A DNA stretch of 64,000 bases from SZUA-378 sp036652815 (lineage in GTDB: Bacteria; Bacillota; Clostridia; Lachnospirales; Lachnospiraceae). The notes below the pieces were generated by a model. The model saw nothing but the letters and a program-made list of their open reading frames with translations, was not told the DNA's origin and did no database searches. Positions 62,062 to 64,000 of the stretch are shown piece after piece. The DNA lies in the NCBI GenBank assembly GCA_036652815.1, contig JAVVVE010000008.1, forward strand, positions 1-64,000. The letters run 5' to 3'. How positions within the stretch are numbered: the first letter of the stretch is position 1; each line of letters opens with the position of its first letter. Made by a program: the position numbers and the translations under genes.

Positions 62062-62643
62062 TCAACATCCAAAAATATTATATATGTTATCTGAAATGGA
62101 CAAAAACATTGGAGTACATTTTCCCAATTCATCATCTTCTTCATAGGGGATTATATACTGTGTTGCATCTACAAAGTTTTTTCTTCTATACAATTTTTCT
62201 CCATTTTCATTTGCTCTAAGAAAGATGCCTTCAAATCCAATAGTTTTTGTTGATAATTCATATAAATCCATTAGCAATAACTCAAAGAATATTGTACTAA
62301 AATATTTTTCAATACCTAATTTACCGAATTTTGTTTTTTGATAACTTCTATGTATTGCAAAATATTTTATCTCTGCACAGGAAAGGCTAAACATAGTTTG
62401 TGCATTCCCATTAGAAGAATATAGTGCAGATGCTTTAATTGTACAAAAAGCAAAAATTGCAGATATCTCTTTTTCTCTTTCTCTTGCATCAATAAGTATA
62501 TATGTAACACCATGACTGTCTGACGCAAATTTAATTGCATCATTAATCAAAAAATCATTAAAGTCAGGATGCTTACAATCAAATTTGTATAAGACATCCT
62601 GACTTATAGTTGCTTTAGCTAATTCAACATATTCTAAATCCAT
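62062..62643 (-). CDS. GNAT-fold acetyltransferase, possible toxin
   Basis: The 193-residue GNAT-like protein has FNDFLINDAIKFA near the start, a central β-strand AEIKYFAIHRSYQKTKFGKLGIEKYF (in part: KTKFGKLGIEKYF) at the acetyl-CoA pyrophosphate loop, and the terminal GEKLYRRKNFVDA typical of GNAT β6-β7. Proteins of this layout paired with a small upstream gene are often tRNA-acetylating toxins (TacT, AtaT). Its ATG overlaps the stop of the small gene by one base (TAATG). A toxin role is inferred from layout, and a plain acetyltransferase is possible. Confidence 0.7.
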   Translation of the reverse strand: MDLEYVELAKATISQDVLYKFDCKHPDFNDFLINDAIKFASDSHGVTYILIDAREREKEISAIFAFCTIKASALYSSNGNAQTMFSLSCAEIKYFAIHRSYQKTKFGKLGIEKYFSTIFFELLLMDLYELSTKTIGFEGIFLRANENGEKLYRRKNFVDATQYIIPYEEDDELGKCTPMFLSISDNIYNIFGC

Positions 62644-62831
62644 TATATATTCCCATTATCAAACATTTTTTTCATTTCATCAATATCAGAGGATGAAAAA
62701 AGATTGTTTGATGCCTCGCACTCACTCCAATACTCTTTTGTAGGTTTATTTGCATTTAACTCATCAATAAAAGCTAACAACATATCCCTATTAATAATTG
62801 TTGCTTGATTAGGTTTTGCTACCATAGTCAT
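62643..62831 (-). CDS. small protein coupled to the GNAT gene, possible antitoxin
   Basis: The 62-residue protein (MTMVAKPNQA...) starts at the ATG preceded by AAGGAGG. The longer frame lacks such a site. It is acidic at the C-terminus (SSDIDEMKKMFDNGNI). It does not look like the ribbon-helix-helix (DUF1778) antitoxins usual for TacT. NRDMLLAFIDEL predicts a helix. Its role rests on its coupling with the GNAT gene. Confidence 0.6.
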   Translation of the reverse strand: MTMVAKPNQATIINRDMLLAFIDELNANKPTKEYWSECEASNNLFSSSDIDEMKKMFDNGNI

Positions 62832-63287
62832 ATTGTTATCCTCCTTCTTGATAATATTTTTGTTAGTTGTTGTATAGGTTCTTTCCTTACTCATATCATA
62901 CCACCTTTTTAATATTTCTCATAGATAGTATAATAACCAAATATTGAAACAATACCTTAAATGCCTGTTTTATGTCTACAATACTAGCATACAGATAAGA
63001 AAAAAACAAGTTACTATTTCAAAATAAGTATAAACTTGATTTCCTATGACTAATGCTTATTTTATTGATAAATCCATACTTTATATAGGATTCAGTTACA
63101 GAGAAATCCCGAAAAACTGATTCGAATGGATATGTTTTCTTACATTTTTGCAAATATTGTCGATGGATTACACATGCATATGAATTGACTTTCTCCGCAA
63201 AAAGTGACACAATCTAACTTGCAGTTTCGCCATAGAAATCGGTCAACTGTAACAATAACAGATAACCCGAGAAGGAGATTTATAACT
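62832..63287. other. 456-bp region without a convincing gene
   Basis: This AT-rich region separates the GNAT pair from the zinc-ribbon gene. A 63-codon minus-strand frame (63019-63210) lacks a ribosome binding site and recognisable motifs. A TATACT on the minus strand (62932-62927) may be the -10 of the GNAT pair. Nothing else is clear. Confidence 0.5.
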
Positions 63288-63572
63288 ATGATGTATATTC
63301 ACTATTGTGCCAATTGTTCCCGTATCCACATGATGAACGGACATAAAATCTATTGTCCAAAATGCAAAAACGTCTTAACCGAGCTTCGTGTCACTTATAT
63401 GGATTATGTAACGATGAGTGATGCAGATCGTATCAACATCTTAGAGCAATGTGCCGATCCGCAGCAATTAAAAGAGATTCGAACCAAATACCGTATGTAC
63501 AAATACAGCAAATGGTATAAAGAACTGAATGCAGAAGAGCAGCTTGCCTTACAGAAAAAACTACAAGGTTAA
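63288..63572 (+). CDS. small zinc-ribbon protein
   Basis: The 94-residue protein has two CxxC pairs at the start (YCANCS, Cys7/Cys10, and YCPKCK, Cys23/Cys26) that should bind one zinc. A helical, charged remainder follows (SDADRINILEQCADPQQLKEI, LNAEEQLALQKKL). Function is unknown; such proteins may bind nucleic acid or partner proteins. The start follows GAAGGAGA by about 8 bases. Confidence 0.8.
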   Translation: MMYIHYCANCSRIHMMNGHKIYCPKCKNVLTELRVTYMDYVTMSDADRINILEQCADPQQLKEIRTKYRMYKYSKWYKELNAEEQLALQKKLQG

Positions 63573-63599
63573 GCGGGACAAAAACATCGATGGCACTGT

Positions 63600-63944
63600 T
63601 TATTGAAAATAGATTGCTATCCCCAACAGGATAAGCGTGGTTCCCAATACTTTGCGTTTGGTTATCCTCTCCCCAAAGAAATGTGCACTTAAGATCATAA
63701 CCAACACATAGCCGAAGGATTCTACGATGGGCACTCCCTTGTACGGAAGTCCTGAGAAGGCGAAAATCGTTAAGAGCATGGAAAGAAATAAAAGACCATA
63801 GCCTCCTATTACATAAGGATTGACATATTCCGTAATCACAGAAGCATGTTCTGCAGATGCACTCTTTTTCAGTAAAATCTGTGATATGGAAGCCGCTATC
63901 ACAGAAGCAGCCAATGCAAAATAATAATAATATAGATTCATCAT
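63600..63944 (-). CDS. small EamA/SMR-type membrane transporter
   Basis: The 114-residue membrane protein has four predicted segments, with SQILLKKSA, PYVIGGYGLLFLSMLLTIFAF and a terminal FFGERITKRKVLGTTLILLGIAIY typical of half-size DMT family members. Such four-helix proteins work as dimers. The close relation to ArnE/ArnF and to small flippase-like proteins near glycan loci leaves the substrate open. Confidence 0.8.
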   Translation of the reverse strand: MMNLYYYYFALAASVIAASISQILLKKSASAEHASVITEYVNPYVIGGYGLLFLSMLLTIFAFSGLPYKGVPIVESFGYVLVMILSAHFFGERITKRKVLGTTLILLGIAIYFQ

Positions 63945-63958
63945 TAACCCTGCCTTTC

Positions 63959-64000
63959 CTATCTCTGTTCGTCTACGTGTCGTAAGGTCGGTTCCTTACT
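63959..64000 (-). CDS. 3' end of a CDS cut by the window edge
   Basis: A frame open to the right edge ends SKEPTLRHVDEQR and stop (TAG at 63961-63959), 14 bases before the transporter start. Spacing suggests an operon with it. Identity cannot be told from 13 residues. Confidence 0.35.
   Translation of the reverse strand, partial: SKEPTLRHVDEQR

Noticed and set aside
63019..63210. 63-codon minus-strand frame as a gene
   Set aside because: No ribosome binding site, no recognisable motif and AT-driven composition. It was kept only as part of the empty region.

Overview
The window looks like chromosome from a spore-forming, low-GC Gram-positive of the Clostridia, most likely a gut Lachnospiraceae. 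The support is strong AAGGAGG-type ribosome binding sites, a PdaB-type deacetylase, a Csp-like subtilase, an LCP wall ligase, two GH25 lysozymes, ECF and MetNIQ transporters, and a sialic acid operon. The species call is inference from gene content. Positions 60532-60631 are 100 Ns, so the contig is scaffolded.

Region 1 (1-3756) is the right end of an integrated element that continues off the left edge. It holds a divergent Cro/CI-like switch with repeated operators, a secreted cargo protein, a tyrosine integrase, and an XRE regulator with its own operators. It ends at a 3' fragment of tRNA-Lys(UUU), the expected attachment core. Repeats that look like integrase arm sites lie on both sides of this core, which is unusual.

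Region 2 (3.9-12.2 kb) is mostly housekeeping: a YfcE phosphodiesterase, RdgB, an amidase-like protein without its zinc ligands, a THUMP RNA methyltransferase, small proteins, tRNA-Arg(ACG), an AI-2E family permease, a PdaB-like deacetylase and a collagen-like membrane protein.

Region 3 (12.4-23.3 kb) is a sialic acid (Neu5Ac) utilisation locus. A nine-gene minus-strand operon (nanE, binding protein, two permeases, NanQ-like anomerase, ROK kinase, RpiR regulator, two CE7 esterases) diverges from nanA plus an SGNH esterase. A PfkB kinase converges from the right. One of the two CE7 esterases has lost its nucleophile serine.

Region 4 (23.3-37.2 kb) holds an ECF transporter, an Rrf2 regulator with MetQ-MetI-MetN and CysK, a carbamate-kinase-like protein, an LspA-like peptidase, a subtilase lacking its catalytic serine, a divergent ClpX and an HtrA protease.

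Region 5 (37.3-61.0 kb, all minus strand) is a surface polysaccharide locus: dTDP-rhamnose genes rfbA, rfbB and rfbC (no rfbD), a Wzm/Wzt exporter whose ATPase has a Wzt-type C-terminal glycan-binding extension, a methyltransferase-kinase fusion resembling the WbdD chain terminator, several GT2 glycosyltransferases, a phosphohexomutase, a polyprenyl-phosphate sugar transferase and an LCP protein. Two related GH25 lysozymes flank rfbAB. The inferred pathway is synthesis on a lipid carrier, non-reducing-end capping, recognition of the cap by Wzt, export, and LCP-mediated attachment to the wall.

Region 6 (61.2-64.0 kb) is accessory: a PLAT-domain protein, a GNAT toxin-antitoxin-like pair, a zinc-ribbon protein and a small EamA-type transporter. 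The strongest candidates for new biology are the Gram-positive capping/export module, three enzymes that have lost catalytic residues, the PLAT protein, the GNAT pair and the two-sided att region.
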